From: Verrucomicrobiales bacterium | GTDB taxonomy: Bacteria > Verrucomicrobiota > Verrucomicrobiia > Limisphaerales > J093 | Reading direction: 5' to 3' | Assembly: GCA_015075445.1 (NCBI GenBank) | Contig: JABTUJ010000001.1 | Location: 103,059 to 167,058 of the forward strand | Length of the DNA stretch: 64,000 bases | In this document: positions 18,185 through 26,951 of the stretch, piece by piece | Layout of the letters: every line of letters begins with the position of its first letter | Numbering within the stretch: the first letter of the stretch is position 1 | Position numbers and translations under genes: made by a program | The notes under the pieces: model-generated | Seen by the model: only the letters and a program-made list of their open reading frames with translations | The model's database searches: none | What the model was told of the DNA's origin: nothing

Positions 18185-19803
18185 GCTCCCCCTCCCGGCG
18201 CCGCGAGCGCTGCCGGCCTCTCCGGCCACGACCGCACCACCAGCCCGGGATCGCCCAGGCTCCGCAACCGCCGCCGCCAACGCTCGAGCTCGGCTGCGGG
18301 CAAAGGCTGCCACGATCCGCCTTCCTCCCCCGCCAATCCCAGTGGCACCACCACCAGAATCCGCCGGTTGCCCGCAGCCCGGCGGAGGTCACGCAGAAAG
18401 TCCAGCAGCTCAAGCAACGGCGGTTCCCAGCCCTTGACCAGCAACGCCACCCCGCTGTCTTCCGGCGTCTGCGCCAACGCGGTTACCACGGCGGCGTCCG
18501 CCTCGATCGACGCACTCCCGCCGGCCGTCTCCGTCCCGAGCACCTCGCAGCGCCAGTCTGCCGCGATCCGTTCCCTTACCCGGGCTTCCTCGAGAGCGAG
18601 CCCGCCCCAGTTCACCAGCGTCAGCCTCCGCGGCGCCACGCGCATGTCCTCGCCCTGCTCAGCCGGGCCGCCTTCCCGGACCGGCTCCGGTTCGGTCTCG
18701 GTTCCCGTGGCCTGCGTGGCCACCCAGACGCTCTCGAGCCGATCCAGCACCAGCGCCACCCCCGGGGCCTCGAGCAGCGCCCGTCGCATCGCGACCCGGA
18801 ACCGCCAGCCCGCCACGGCCAGCAACACCACGCGCGGCAAGGCCCCGTAGGTGATCATGCACGCGACCAGAAACGGCCACCAACCGCCCCAGCGCCCCGC
18901 CGCGATCGCCAGAGGCACCGCGTCCCTCCGGTAGAACAGGGTCTCGCGGATCAGTTCGGGCGAAGGCACCGCCTCGGGCAGCCACCATCCCCACAGCGTG
19001 GCGGCCCATCCCGTCCACCGATGCACCCGCTCGACGCTCGGTTCCAGGGTCGTGCTCCAGGCAAAGGCCAGGTCGGAAAACGTCACGAGGTAAAGACAGC
19101 CTGCCAGCGCCCCGACGTTGAACGCCACCGCGAATCCTTGCGCCGCGAATGTCCCGGCCCACTTCCGCACGGTCCCCAGCCCCGGCAGGCCACTCGCCAG
19201 CGGGCGCCCGGTCCGGGCCACCAATTCCCGAACCCCGGGCGGCAGTCGACGCTGAAGCAGGCGCAGCGCCTGACCCGGCGAAAACCAGGCCAAGGCCTCC
19301 TGCACAGTGAGCGCCCCCGGCAACAGGCGCAGCCATCGCGAGGGCGTCAGCACGATGCCGAGCAACATCAGCAGCGCCAGTTGCGCCACCACAAACACCG
19401 CCAGCACCTCGACTACGTTGACCGGACGCGACCCGTCATAGCGGAACACCACCGCCGCCACGCTCCAGCCCACCACGAGTCCAGTCCCCATCAGCGCCGC
19501 CACCAGCAACCGGTACGCCGCGCTCACCCCGACCCCGGGCAACGCCTCCCCTGCCGCCCGCAACGCCTCGATCCAGCCCTGCAACGTCGCCCGACGGTCA
19601 CGAGGCACGACCCGTGTGGGGCAGGCTTCCAGCCTGCCTCTCCGTAGTTCGCCGTCAGTGGACAGGTCCGCCTTGCCGGCTCCACCTCCTTCACCCCCCG
19701 GTTGTCGGGCAAGGAGCAAACGGTCCCGTCGATGCACTTCCGCCTCGGGCCGGTCGGCATCGCGCTCCATCTGGACCGCGAGATCAACCAGATAACCCAG
19801 CAT
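18181..19803 (-). CDS. DUF2868 membrane protein
   Basis: A 540-residue protein with about four membrane segments (for example LLVAALMGTGLVVGWSVAAVVF, VVAQLALLMLLGIVL, FAVAFNVGALAGCLYLVTF and FLVACMITYGALPRVVLLAVA). It then has a cytoplasmic C-terminal domain ending in ILVVVPLGLAGEEGG. This matches the DUF2868 family, whose function is unknown and which regularly precedes a DUF3482 GTPase gene, suggesting a membrane receptor or effector for that GTPase. It begins 12 bp after the upstream gene. Residues about 52-62 (RGRLEACP) are encoded by a family C palindrome inserted in frame near the N-terminus. Confidence 0.75.
   Translation of the reverse strand: MLGYLVDLAVQMERDADRPEAEVHRRDRLLLARQPGGEGGGAGKADLSTDGELRRGRLEACPTRVVPRDRRATLQGWIEALRAAGEALPGVGVSAAYRLLVAALMGTGLVVGWSVAAVVFRYDGSRPVNVVEVLAVFVVAQLALLMLLGIVLTPSRWLRLLPGALTVQEALAWFSPGQALRLLQRRLPPGVRELVARTGRPLASGLPGLGTVRKWAGTFAAQGFAVAFNVGALAGCLYLVTFSDLAFAWSTTLEPSVERVHRWTGWAATLWGWWLPEAVPSPELIRETLFYRRDAVPLAIAAGRWGGWWPFLVACMITYGALPRVVLLAVAGWRFRVAMRRALLEAPGVALVLDRLESVWVATQATGTETEPEPVREGGPAEQGEDMRVAPRRLTLVNWGGLALEEARVRERIAADWRCEVLGTETAGGSASIEADAAVVTALAQTPEDSGVALLVKGWEPPLLELLDFLRDLRRAAGNRRILVVVPLGLAGEEGGSWQPLPAAELERWRRRLRSLGDPGLVVRSWPERPAALAAPGGGA
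19612..19641. repeat. Family C palindrome inside the DUF2868 gene
   Basis: GGCAGGCTTCCAGCCTGCC lies inside the coding sequence and is read on the minus strand as part of GRLEACP. The frame stays open across it. The surrounding residues (about 40-75) are hydrophilic and before the first membrane segment, where an insertion would be tolerated. Confidence 0.65.
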
Positions 19804-19815
19804 CGGTCGGTTCGT

Positions 19816-20472
19816 TCAAACGCAGAGCGTGGGCAGCACCTTGCCCGGTCCCAACGCGCGATCCGTGGCGCCCGGCAGCGTTGCCCATTCCTCGGCCAGC
19901 AACTGCGTGCAATCCTCCTCCCGCAACCCCAGCCGGCGCCCCGCCGAATCCACAAAGCCCGCCAGCGTCTGTTGCCCGTAGTGCATCAGCCCTGATCGCA
20001 GCGGCAGCGAGAAGACCGACAGTACCACCCCGTACACCAACACATGCCAGCCGTGGGCCCGACCCGCCTCCAGGGCGCGCCAGTAACGCTGGATCAAACG
20101 CTGGTCGCGCAGCGGCAACAGCCGCCACAACTGCGCGCGCCCCACGGCCTGGCTCGCCTCCGCAAACGGCCGCAGCCTCGCTTCGCCGGCCAGCGTGCGG
20201 TCCAGCGCCAGCAACTCCCGCACCTCGTACCCGCCGGCATGGGCGAAGGCCCGCCCGATGGCAGGCAGTTCGGTGGGCAGGAGCACCTCCGTCCGGTACC
20301 ACGTCAGGAAGCCGCGCAGAGTCGGCAGATCCCGCACCGTCGGCGGCACCGTCAACCCCCTGCCACTCCCCGGAGGACCGTCGGCCGGTAAGGCCAGTTG
20401 GCGCGTCAGCGGATGAGCATCGCCCACCCACCGCGCCATCGTCACCGGCAAGGATTCAACATGTTCCGACAT
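19816..20472 (-). CDS. Helical protein of unknown function, possibly UreF-related
   Basis: A 218-residue, mostly helical protein with no signal peptide. Two features recall the urease accessory protein UreF: FAHAGGYEVRELLALDR and a late SGLMHYGQQTLAGFV segment. No other urease gene is present, so a urease role is not supported. Tight spacing (12 bp) to DUF2868 and then the overlapping DUF3482 GTPase makes it the first gene of a three-gene operon. UreF works by modulating a GTPase (UreG), so a GTPase-partner role here is an attractive but unproven inference. I chose the ATG at 20472 (MSEHVESL). Confidence 0.5.
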   Translation of the reverse strand: MSEHVESLPVTMARWVGDAHPLTRQLALPADGPPGSGRGLTVPPTVRDLPTLRGFLTWYRTEVLLPTELPAIGRAFAHAGGYEVRELLALDRTLAGEARLRPFAEASQAVGRAQLWRLLPLRDQRLIQRYWRALEAGRAHGWHVLVYGVVLSVFSLPLRSGLMHYGQQTLAGFVDSAGRRLGLREEDCTQLLAEEWATLPGATDRALGPGKVLPTLCV

Positions 20473-20775
20473 CGCTTCCGCTCCCGCGGTCGGCGTCCCA
20501 CCCGGTCGCATTCCCTACGGGAGCGCCGAACGTACACACGCCCACCCCACCTCGCCAGTCACAAAACCGCCGTGTCGCCTGCTGCATCCTCCCGCAATAC
20601 CCCGCTGCACGCCACCTGGCACGCCGGCCGCGGTTGGGCCGGCTTTGTCCCCTGGCATCCTGGAACTTCTCTTGAGCTTTGAACTTTGAGCTTTGAGCTT
20701 CGAACGCGTCTGCTCGCGTCCTTTGCCCCACCGGGTTCCTGGTCCCGAGCAGGTCCAAGAGGAACCGTCCGCCCC
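20473..20775. repeat. Intergenic gap with a solitary GAAGCTCAAAGC-type repeat
   Basis: At about 20660-20712, read on the minus strand, is TTCGAAGCTCAAAGCTCAAA followed by GAGAAGTTCCAGGATGCC. This is one diverged copy of the unit that is tandemly repeated at 41.1-42.6 kb. The rest of the gap, between the DUF4832 gene's 3' end and the three-gene operon's 5' end, contains no recognisable gene; it must hold the operon's promoter. Confidence 0.7.
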
Positions 20776-22137
20776 TCACGGAAGCACCGCGGTCACCCGG
20801 CTGACGAGGTAGCGACCCTCCCGCTCCGGCGCGTCCATCGCCAGGCGCCAGGGCGGACCGTGCCCCGCCTCGTCCACCAATCCCACCGCGACTTGATGAA
20901 CGCCCGGCAACAGACCGGGAGACACCGGCACGCGCACCGACACCCGGTGGTCCCCGGGGAGCCAGTCCCGCGGATCCAGCCCGGCCCGATGCGTCGCCAC
21001 CCGCTGTCCTTGGCCGTCCACGAACGAGATTTCGAGCCGGTATTTCCGATGCATCCGGCCCACGCCCGTGTTCGCCCAGAGCATCCGTACTTCGAGGTCC
21101 TGCCCCGGGAACGCCAGCGGTTCATGCTCGATTTCACGCAGGACGAACCGTGCTCCGGCCCGCCGCGCCAGGTTCTCCAGCGCCGGCATCGCCTCCGGCG
21201 GCACGCGGCCGATGTTGTCGTTGATGAGCGTTACGTGGTTGCGCAGCATGAACTCCACCGCCGCCTCAAACGACCACCCGCGTGACTGCAGGTACGCATA
21301 GTCGCCGAACCACTCGAACACGATCGGCGCCCGCTTCCACACCTCGCCCATGCCCGCGACCCCGGCGTACTTCTTCGACCCGATCCAGTTCTGCTCGTGC
21401 CACGGTGAGCCCACGCCGTCGCGGCGAAACCCCGTGCCCCGGGCCAGGGCGTAAGGCAACACCTCGGCGTCGTCGGACATGAACACCAGCGGTGTCTGCC
21501 GGAACGCCGCGAGATAAAGATCCACGATCTGCTGGCGTACCTCGACCGGCGCCGGGTGCGGCGTGTGCCACTCGCCCCAGATGCCGTACGAGCCGATGTC
21601 GAGAAACTCGACGCCCGCACTCCCGTCGTACCGCGCGCCCAGGGCCTTGAGGAAGGCGCCGTGCTTCGCGAGATAGACCGGGTCGGCGTAGTCCGGCTCG
21701 ATCCGGGGAATCCGCCGGCCGCCGCTGGTCGGATCGTCGCCGCCCCGCTCGTACTCGAAGCCCTTGCAGCCCGCGTCGAACAGCCATTTCGGCGACGCGT
21801 AGTAACCGGCGCTGTGCGCGTTGCAGGTCATCACCCGCAACGCCACCGTCGCCCCCCGCGGCTTCCAGGCCTCGATCACATCGTCGATCAGCCGCCAGTT
21901 GTACCGGCCTTCCTCCGGCTCGGCATCGGCCCAGTTGAAACGGACGTACACCACCGAGCAGGGAAAGCGCGGTTCGCCCGTGGGCCGCCGCGCCTGGCTC
22001 ATCCAGCCCTGACCGGGGTTGGCGAACAGCGTGTCCACTTCGCGGAACTGATGGCGGACAAGGTGCGACTCGGCGGCCTGCGCGATCGACAGGAGACCCC
22101 ACCCCAGAACCAGGCTCAGTGCGGGTACAGGTTTCAT
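20776..22137 (-). CDS. Secreted DUF4832 / beta-galactosidase-like protein
   Basis: A 453-residue exported protein with signal peptide MKPVPALSLVLGWGLLSIAQA. The N-terminal two thirds form a probable TIM barrel (GQGWMSQ, VVYVRFNWADAEPEEGRYNW, VEFLDIGSYGIWGEWHTP) resembling GH42-like barrels, with a candidate catalytic Glu in GIWGEW. The C-terminal beta domain (WANTGVGRMHRKYRLEISF, LLPGVHQVAVGLVDEAG) matches DUF4832. The family is common in Verrucomicrobiota and Planctomycetota and its substrate is unknown. It sits among other sugar-active enzymes, consistent with polysaccharide use. Glycosidase activity is inferred, not shown. Confidence 0.7.
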   Translation of the reverse strand: MKPVPALSLVLGWGLLSIAQAAESHLVRHQFREVDTLFANPGQGWMSQARRPTGEPRFPCSVVYVRFNWADAEPEEGRYNWRLIDDVIEAWKPRGATVALRVMTCNAHSAGYYASPKWLFDAGCKGFEYERGGDDPTSGGRRIPRIEPDYADPVYLAKHGAFLKALGARYDGSAGVEFLDIGSYGIWGEWHTPHPAPVEVRQQIVDLYLAAFRQTPLVFMSDDAEVLPYALARGTGFRRDGVGSPWHEQNWIGSKKYAGVAGMGEVWKRAPIVFEWFGDYAYLQSRGWSFEAAVEFMLRNHVTLINDNIGRVPPEAMPALENLARRAGARFVLREIEHEPLAFPGQDLEVRMLWANTGVGRMHRKYRLEISFVDGQGQRVATHRAGLDPRDWLPGDHRVSVRVPVSPGLLPGVHQVAVGLVDEAGHGPPWRLAMDAPEREGRYLVSRVTAVLP

Positions 22138-22198
22138 GGGTGCAATCTAGGTTCTTTCGCTCCTGCGTCGCGAACAAATGCGGGGCCTGACCCGCCCT

Positions 22199-23152
22199 TC
22201 ACCTGACTTCATAGACGTACAGAACCGACTCGTCGTCTTCGGGCAGGAAACAGAAGCGCAACCCCGCCTCAGTGGCCTGCACGGCGACCGGGTTCTGCAG
22301 CAGCGACTGGCCGCGCCGCGTCCACAGCGGCACAGGCAGTTGATGGGCCGCCCGCAACTCCCCAAGGTCCACCAACTCGAGCCCGCCCAGCGCCACTTCC
22401 GGCCCACCCGCCGCAGCCAATCGGCTCACCCCGCCGAACAGCGCCCACGACGTCCCCGGCAGCCCCTGCCCGTCCTGGTAGTCAACGTAATGGCTGGTGT
22501 TCAGGGTCCGCACCGGAGTTTGCGGAGCCCGCGGGACGTCCTGGTCCGGCAGCCATTCCCAGCGATAGAACCGGCGTGACCCCCAACTGACGCCCATCAG
22601 CCGACGCCCCGCCCGGTCGCACACCAGTGCACCCAGGTGATCCGGAAACTCGAACACCCGCTCGACCGCCAGACTCTCCGGGTCCACCCGATACACCACG
22701 CTGCGACTGTCCGGACGGTACTCGGCCACCGGCACCCACAGCCACCGACCGTCATAATCGATCCCGCCCGGGTGATACATCGGCCCTTCCCCGAGTCGGA
22801 TCTGCCGCCGCAGGTGGCCGTCGGTGCTCACCTCGAACAGATGGCCCGTTCCCCGTCCTTGGGCGCGGTCCGCCACTTCGACCGACGACAGGAAGAACCG
22901 GTCGCCGACCCGACTCAAACCCTGCGGATGATGCGTGCGGAACGTGAACCGCACTTCCTGCACTTTCTGCCAGCGGGCCGAGCGCGTCAGCGCCTGAAAT
23001 CGCTCTCCGATCGTCCGGCCCTCGGGAGCTTCGGTCGTCGTCGCCACGTCGGCACCTGCCCCCTCCAGCACCTGCACCAGCACCATCAGGAGGAGCGTGG
23101 CGACCACTGGGAACCGTGTCCGAGGCTGTCGATGGAAGAGAAGCGTGGCCAT
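22199..23152 (-). CDS. Secreted DUF6454-type protein (beta-propeller-like)
   Basis: A 317-residue protein with an N-terminal signal segment (FPVVATLLLMVLVQVLEGAGA). The rest is beta-rich with repeated aromatic strands (HHPQGLSRVGDRFFLSSVEV, HPGGIDYDGRWLWVPVAEY, GALVCDRAGRRLMGVSWGS), the layout of DUF6454 and propeller-like sensors. No enzyme motif was recognised. I chose the ATG at 23152. The upstream in-frame codons run toward the family D repeat array that begins about 65 bp away, so any promoter lies close to or inside that array. It may share a transcript with the DUF4832 gene 61 bp downstream. Confidence 0.6.
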   Translation of the reverse strand: MATLLFHRQPRTRFPVVATLLLMVLVQVLEGAGADVATTTEAPEGRTIGERFQALTRSARWQKVQEVRFTFRTHHPQGLSRVGDRFFLSSVEVADRAQGRGTGHLFEVSTDGHLRRQIRLGEGPMYHPGGIDYDGRWLWVPVAEYRPDSRSVVYRVDPESLAVERVFEFPDHLGALVCDRAGRRLMGVSWGSRRFYRWEWLPDQDVPRAPQTPVRTLNTSHYVDYQDGQGLPGTSWALFGGVSRLAAAGGPEVALGGLELVDLGELRAAHQLPVPLWTRRGQSLLQNPVAVQATEAGLRFCFLPEDDESVLYVYEVR

Positions 23153-23219
23153 GACGCCTCTCTTCTGTCGGACCGGCGCGGGATGGCAAGTGCGAAGCGT
23201 CTCCATCCACCGCGTGCGG

Positions 23220-23725
23220 CACGCGCAACGCGTTTGGAGTGCGGCGACTTCCAGCGGCGCTTTTCGTTCACCGCATCCCCCCCCGCCCTGCTACGAAAAG
23301 CGGCGGTCAACCGCACGCACTCCAGACGCTTCGCGACCTCCACCGTCCGGCACGCGCAACGCGTTTGGAGTGCGGCGACTTCCAGCGGCGCTTTTCGTTC
23401 ACCGCATCCCCCCCCGCCCCGCTACGAAAAGCGGCGGTCAACCGCACGCACTCCAGACGCTTTGCGACCTCCACTGCAAGTCCGGCACGCGCAACGCGTT
23501 TGAGTGCGGCGACTTCCAGCGGCGCCGTTCACTGCATCCCCGCCCTGCTACGAAAAGCGGCGGTCAACCGCACGCACTCCAGACGCTTCGCGACCTCCAC
23601 CGTGTCCGGCACGCGCAACGCGTTTGGAGTGCGGCGACTTCCAGCGGCGCTTTTCGTTCACCGCCTCCCCCCGCCCCGCTACGAAAAGCGGCGGTCAACC
23701 GCACGCACTCCAGACGCTTCGCGAC
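23220..23725. repeat. Tandem array of four family D hairpin units
   Basis: Units begin with CACGCGCAACGCG at 23220, 23351, 23486 and 23610, giving periods of 131, 135 and 124 bp. Within each unit a left arm running from GTTTGGAGTGCGGCGAC to GCGGCGCTTTTCG is mirrored by CGAAAAGCGGCGG to CGCACGCACTCCAGACG, so each unit can fold into a long imperfect hairpin around a C-rich loop. The array fills the divergent gap between the DUF6454 and GH2 genes. Open frames across it are repeat translations and are not called as genes. Confidence 0.9.
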
Positions 23726-23797
23726 TTCGGACGCGGTGGGCCGGCGTGACGCGTGTGGAGATTGCGCCCGGGTTCGCCCCCGGCGCAGTATCCCCGC

Positions 23798-26620
23798 GTG
23801 AAACCACCCGCATCGTGGCGCTTGTCCCTGCTCCTGCTCGCGGCTTCCCCCGCCTTCACCGCCGACACCCTGGACCTCGCCGGCGAATGGCGGCTGCGAC
23901 TCGACCCCGACGACGCCGGCCTCGCCGCCCGCTGGTCCGAGGCGCCGCTCACCACGGACGATCGTATCCCTCTCCCCAACACGACCGACCTCGCCGGATT
24001 CGGTTTCCCGCTCGACACGAACACCATGCTCCACGCGGCACCCTACCCCGTGACGACCCGCTTTCCCGGTGTCCAGGAACCCGTGCGCGCCGATGAACAC
24101 GGTTACCTCGTCCGCCGCCACCTCTTCGTCGGACCCGCTTGGTATGAGCGCGACATCGAGATCCCGCCGGCCTGGCAGGGGCGACCGGTCGCGCTCCGCC
24201 TCGAACGCGCCCTCTGGAAGACCGAGGTGTGGATCGACGGCCAACCCGCCGGCGCGTGCGACAGCCTGGTGGCCGAGCACCGACACGACCTGGGCCCGCT
24301 CACCCCGGGTCGCCACCGCCTCACCCTGCGCGTGGACAATCGCCTCATCCACAATCTCTCGACCGTCACCCACGCCTACGGGCCGGAAACCCAGTCCCGC
24401 TGGAACGGCGTGGTCGGCACGCTCACCCTCGAGGCCGCACCGCCCGTCGGCTTTCGTTCGGTGACCATCTATCCGGCCGCCGACCGCCGCAGCGCCCGGG
24501 TCGTGTGGGCGTTGAACAATACCAGCGGTGAAGCCCGCGAAGTTCCGGTGAACCTCCGGTTGAGCCGCGAGCGCGAAGCGCCAACACTCGCCACCGCCTC
24601 CTGCGTCACCATGTATCCGCCGGGACTGACCGCGGGTGAGGTGACGCTTGATCTGGCCGAGCCGATCGAGGCCTGGGACGAATTCCATCCCGCGCGCTAC
24701 CGGATCCAGGCCCACCTCGAGGGGCCAAACGGTCTGTGCGACGAGACCACCGTCACCTTCGGGTTCCGTCAGGTTGAACGCGTCGGAAAGGAACTGCGCC
24801 TGAACGGTCGCCCTCTCTTCCTTCGCGGCACGCTCGATTGCGCCGTCTATCCCCGCACCGGGCATCCGCCCATGACCGTCCCGGAGTGGGAACGGGTCCT
24901 CGGGGTCGTCAAGGAGTACGGCTTCAATCACGTGCGGTTCCACACGTGGTGTCCGCCCGCCGCCGCGTTCGAGGCGGCCGATCGCCTCGGCGTCTATCTC
25001 CAGCCCGAGACCGCCGCCTGGGTGGACGATTGGGGACTCGAAACCGTCACCCGCCCCCCCGCCATCGGGCGGGACCCCGCGATCACCGCCTTTCTGCGCG
25101 CGGAACTCCGGCGGATGTCCGAGGCGTACGGGCATCACCCCTCCTTCCTGCTGTGCGCCATCGGCAACGAGTTCGGCATGCGCGGCACGGACTGGGAACA
25201 GGTCAACGCGCTGGTCGAAGAGATCAAGGCCTTCGATCCGCGCCGGCTCTACGCCGGGTGCGGGGCGCGCAAGAACCTGCCGGCAGATGATTTCTGGTTC
25301 ACGCACCACACCAGCACCGGCACACGGGGCGTGGGCCCGGCCCATACCGACTGGGATTTCGCCGCAGCCCTCGACGCCTCGCCCGTCCCGCTGATCGCCC
25401 ACGAGACCGGCCAACGCCCCGTATTCCCCGACTACGACCAGTTGCTGCCGAAATTCACCGGGCCGCTCCTGCCGCTGAACTTCGAACGTCACCGGCGCGC
25501 GCTCGTCGCCAACGGGCTCGAGGCGCAGGTTCCCGATTTCGTGCGGGCCTCGGCGCGGTTTCAGCTCACGCAGTACAAGGCCGAGCACGAGGCCATGCTG
25601 CGCACGCGGGGTTACGCCGGCTACCAACTCCTTATGCTCAACGATTTCACCGGCCAGAGCGAGGCGCTCGTCGGTATCCTCGACCCGTTCTGGGAACCGA
25701 AAGGCGTGGTCAACGCCGCCGAGGTGCGCGCCTGGAACGCGCCGACGGTCCTGCTCGCGCGCTTTGCCCGTTACGTCTGGCGGGCCAACGAGACGCTCCG
25801 CGTGCGGTTCGAGATCGCGCACTTCGGCGACCAGGACCTGCCCGCCGGGCCGGTGCAGTGGTCGCTCGGTCCGCGCGAGGGCGATGTGCTGGTGCGCGGC
25901 GACCTCGCGGCGGGCCGTGTTGCCACTGGCAGGGTGACGGATCTCGGCGCGATTGCGGTGCCGCTCGCCGCCGTGCGCGAACCCGCGGCGCTGACGTTGT
26001 CGGTGAAGTTCGGTGGCGTTGGGAATCACTGGCCGCTCTGGGTCTACCCGGCCTTGCCCGACGAACCCGAACCACCCGGGGTGCTGGTGACGGCCGCGCT
26101 CGATGAGGCCGCGCTGGCGACATTGGAACAGGGCGGTCGGGTCCTGCTGCTGGCCCACGCCCTGAAGAACCCGCACACCGCCCGGACAGGTTTCGAATCC
26201 GTTTACTGGTCTGCCGGTTGGTGGGGCAACCGGTTCTCCTCGCTCGGCGTGTTGTGCGATCCGCGGCACCCGGCGCTCGCGGCCTTTCCCAACGACGGTG
26301 TCAGCGACTGGCAATGGCGCGATCTCTGCGCGGGCGCCACCACGCTGGCGCTCGACGAGGTGCCGGAAGGGTTCCGTCCCATCGTGCAGCCGGTCCCGGA
26401 TTTCCACTTCAACACGCGGCTCGCGCAGGTGTTCGAGGTCCGGGTCGGGCGCGGCGCGTTGCTCGTCTGCGGTTACGACCTGACCAGCCAACTCGAAGCC
26501 CGCCCCGCCGCACGCCAGTTCCGTCGCAGCCTCTGGCGCTATGTGGCCAGTGACGGTTTCCGTCCTGCCGCGGCGGTGTCAGTGGATTGGCTCCGTCGGT
26601 ATTGTGTCGCCGCGGACTAG
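23798..26620 (+). CDS. Glycoside hydrolase family 2 protein, secreted
   Basis: A 940-residue GH2-type enzyme starting at GTG 23798, which directly precedes a signal peptide (SWRLSLLLLAASPAFTA). The N-terminal jelly-roll (LDLAGEWRLRLDPDDAG, then YERDIEIPPAWQGRPVALRLE, VWIDGQPAG) is followed by an Ig-like domain and a TIM barrel from about residue 330 (ELRLNGRPLFLRGT, YGFNHVRFHTWCPP). The acid/base Glu is in LCAIGNEFGM, and a nucleophile candidate Glu is in LIAHETGQRPV. The C-terminal about 300 residues are additional beta domains. GH2 covers beta-galactosidase, beta-glucuronidase and beta-mannosidase, and this member cannot be narrowed. A family B array starts 18 bp after the stop. Confidence 0.85.
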   Translation: MKPPASWRLSLLLLAASPAFTADTLDLAGEWRLRLDPDDAGLAARWSEAPLTTDDRIPLPNTTDLAGFGFPLDTNTMLHAAPYPVTTRFPGVQEPVRADEHGYLVRRHLFVGPAWYERDIEIPPAWQGRPVALRLERALWKTEVWIDGQPAGACDSLVAEHRHDLGPLTPGRHRLTLRVDNRLIHNLSTVTHAYGPETQSRWNGVVGTLTLEAAPPVGFRSVTIYPAADRRSARVVWALNNTSGEAREVPVNLRLSREREAPTLATASCVTMYPPGLTAGEVTLDLAEPIEAWDEFHPARYRIQAHLEGPNGLCDETTVTFGFRQVERVGKELRLNGRPLFLRGTLDCAVYPRTGHPPMTVPEWERVLGVVKEYGFNHVRFHTWCPPAAAFEAADRLGVYLQPETAAWVDDWGLETVTRPPAIGRDPAITAFLRAELRRMSEAYGHHPSFLLCAIGNEFGMRGTDWEQVNALVEEIKAFDPRRLYAGCGARKNLPADDFWFTHHTSTGTRGVGPAHTDWDFAAALDASPVPLIAHETGQRPVFPDYDQLLPKFTGPLLPLNFERHRRALVANGLEAQVPDFVRASARFQLTQYKAEHEAMLRTRGYAGYQLLMLNDFTGQSEALVGILDPFWEPKGVVNAAEVRAWNAPTVLLARFARYVWRANETLRVRFEIAHFGDQDLPAGPVQWSLGPREGDVLVRGDLAAGRVATGRVTDLGAIAVPLAAVREPAALTLSVKFGGVGNHWPLWVYPALPDEPEPPGVLVTAALDEAALATLEQGGRVLLLAHALKNPHTARTGFESVYWSAGWWGNRFSSLGVLCDPRHPALAAFPNDGVSDWQWRDLCAGATTLALDEVPEGFRPIVQPVPDFHFNTRLAQVFEVRVGRGALLVCGYDLTSQLEARPAARQFRRSLWRYVASDGFRPAAAVSVDWLRRYCVAAD

Positions 26621-26637
26621 TCAAGTTGCCCCACCCC

Positions 26638-26951
26638 GTAGGAGCCGACGTCAGGAGGTTTCTGGGGTGAGTCCGCCCTGACTCCTACGAGAGGGGGGCG
26701 GCAGGAGCGACGTCAGAGGCCTGCTGGGTGAGTCCGTTACCTCGACTCCTACGGGGAGCGGGTAGGAGCCGACGCCAGAGGCTCTGCCTGGGAGTTTGAG
26801 TCCGTTACCCGACTCCTACGGGGGCGGTAGAGACGACGTCAGGGAGGCTCGCCTCGGGTTGAGTCCGTCACCGACCCTACGGCGGGGCGGTAGGAGACGA
26901 CGTCAGGAGGCTCTGCCTGGGAGTTTGAGTCTCGTCACCTCGACTCCTACG
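26638..26951. repeat. Five tandem family B units
   Basis: Five units of about 60-65 bp each open with a variant of GTAGGAGCCGACGTCAGG and close with CGACTCCTACGG. They are joined head to tail and fill the gap between the convergent GH2 and apbE genes. Copies differ by small deletions (GGAGACGACG, GAGCGACG), which may be decay or sequencing loss. The last unit provides the TAG stop of apbE (26947-26949). Confidence 0.9.

Noticed and set aside
23220..23725. CRISPR or tandem gene array
   Set aside because: Units are hairpin repeats with no spacers; frames across them translate only repeat sequence.
23564..26491. A 975-codon minus-strand open frame opposite the GH2 gene
   Set aside because: Codon composition and lack of any motif show it to be the complement of GH2, plus translated repeat at its end.
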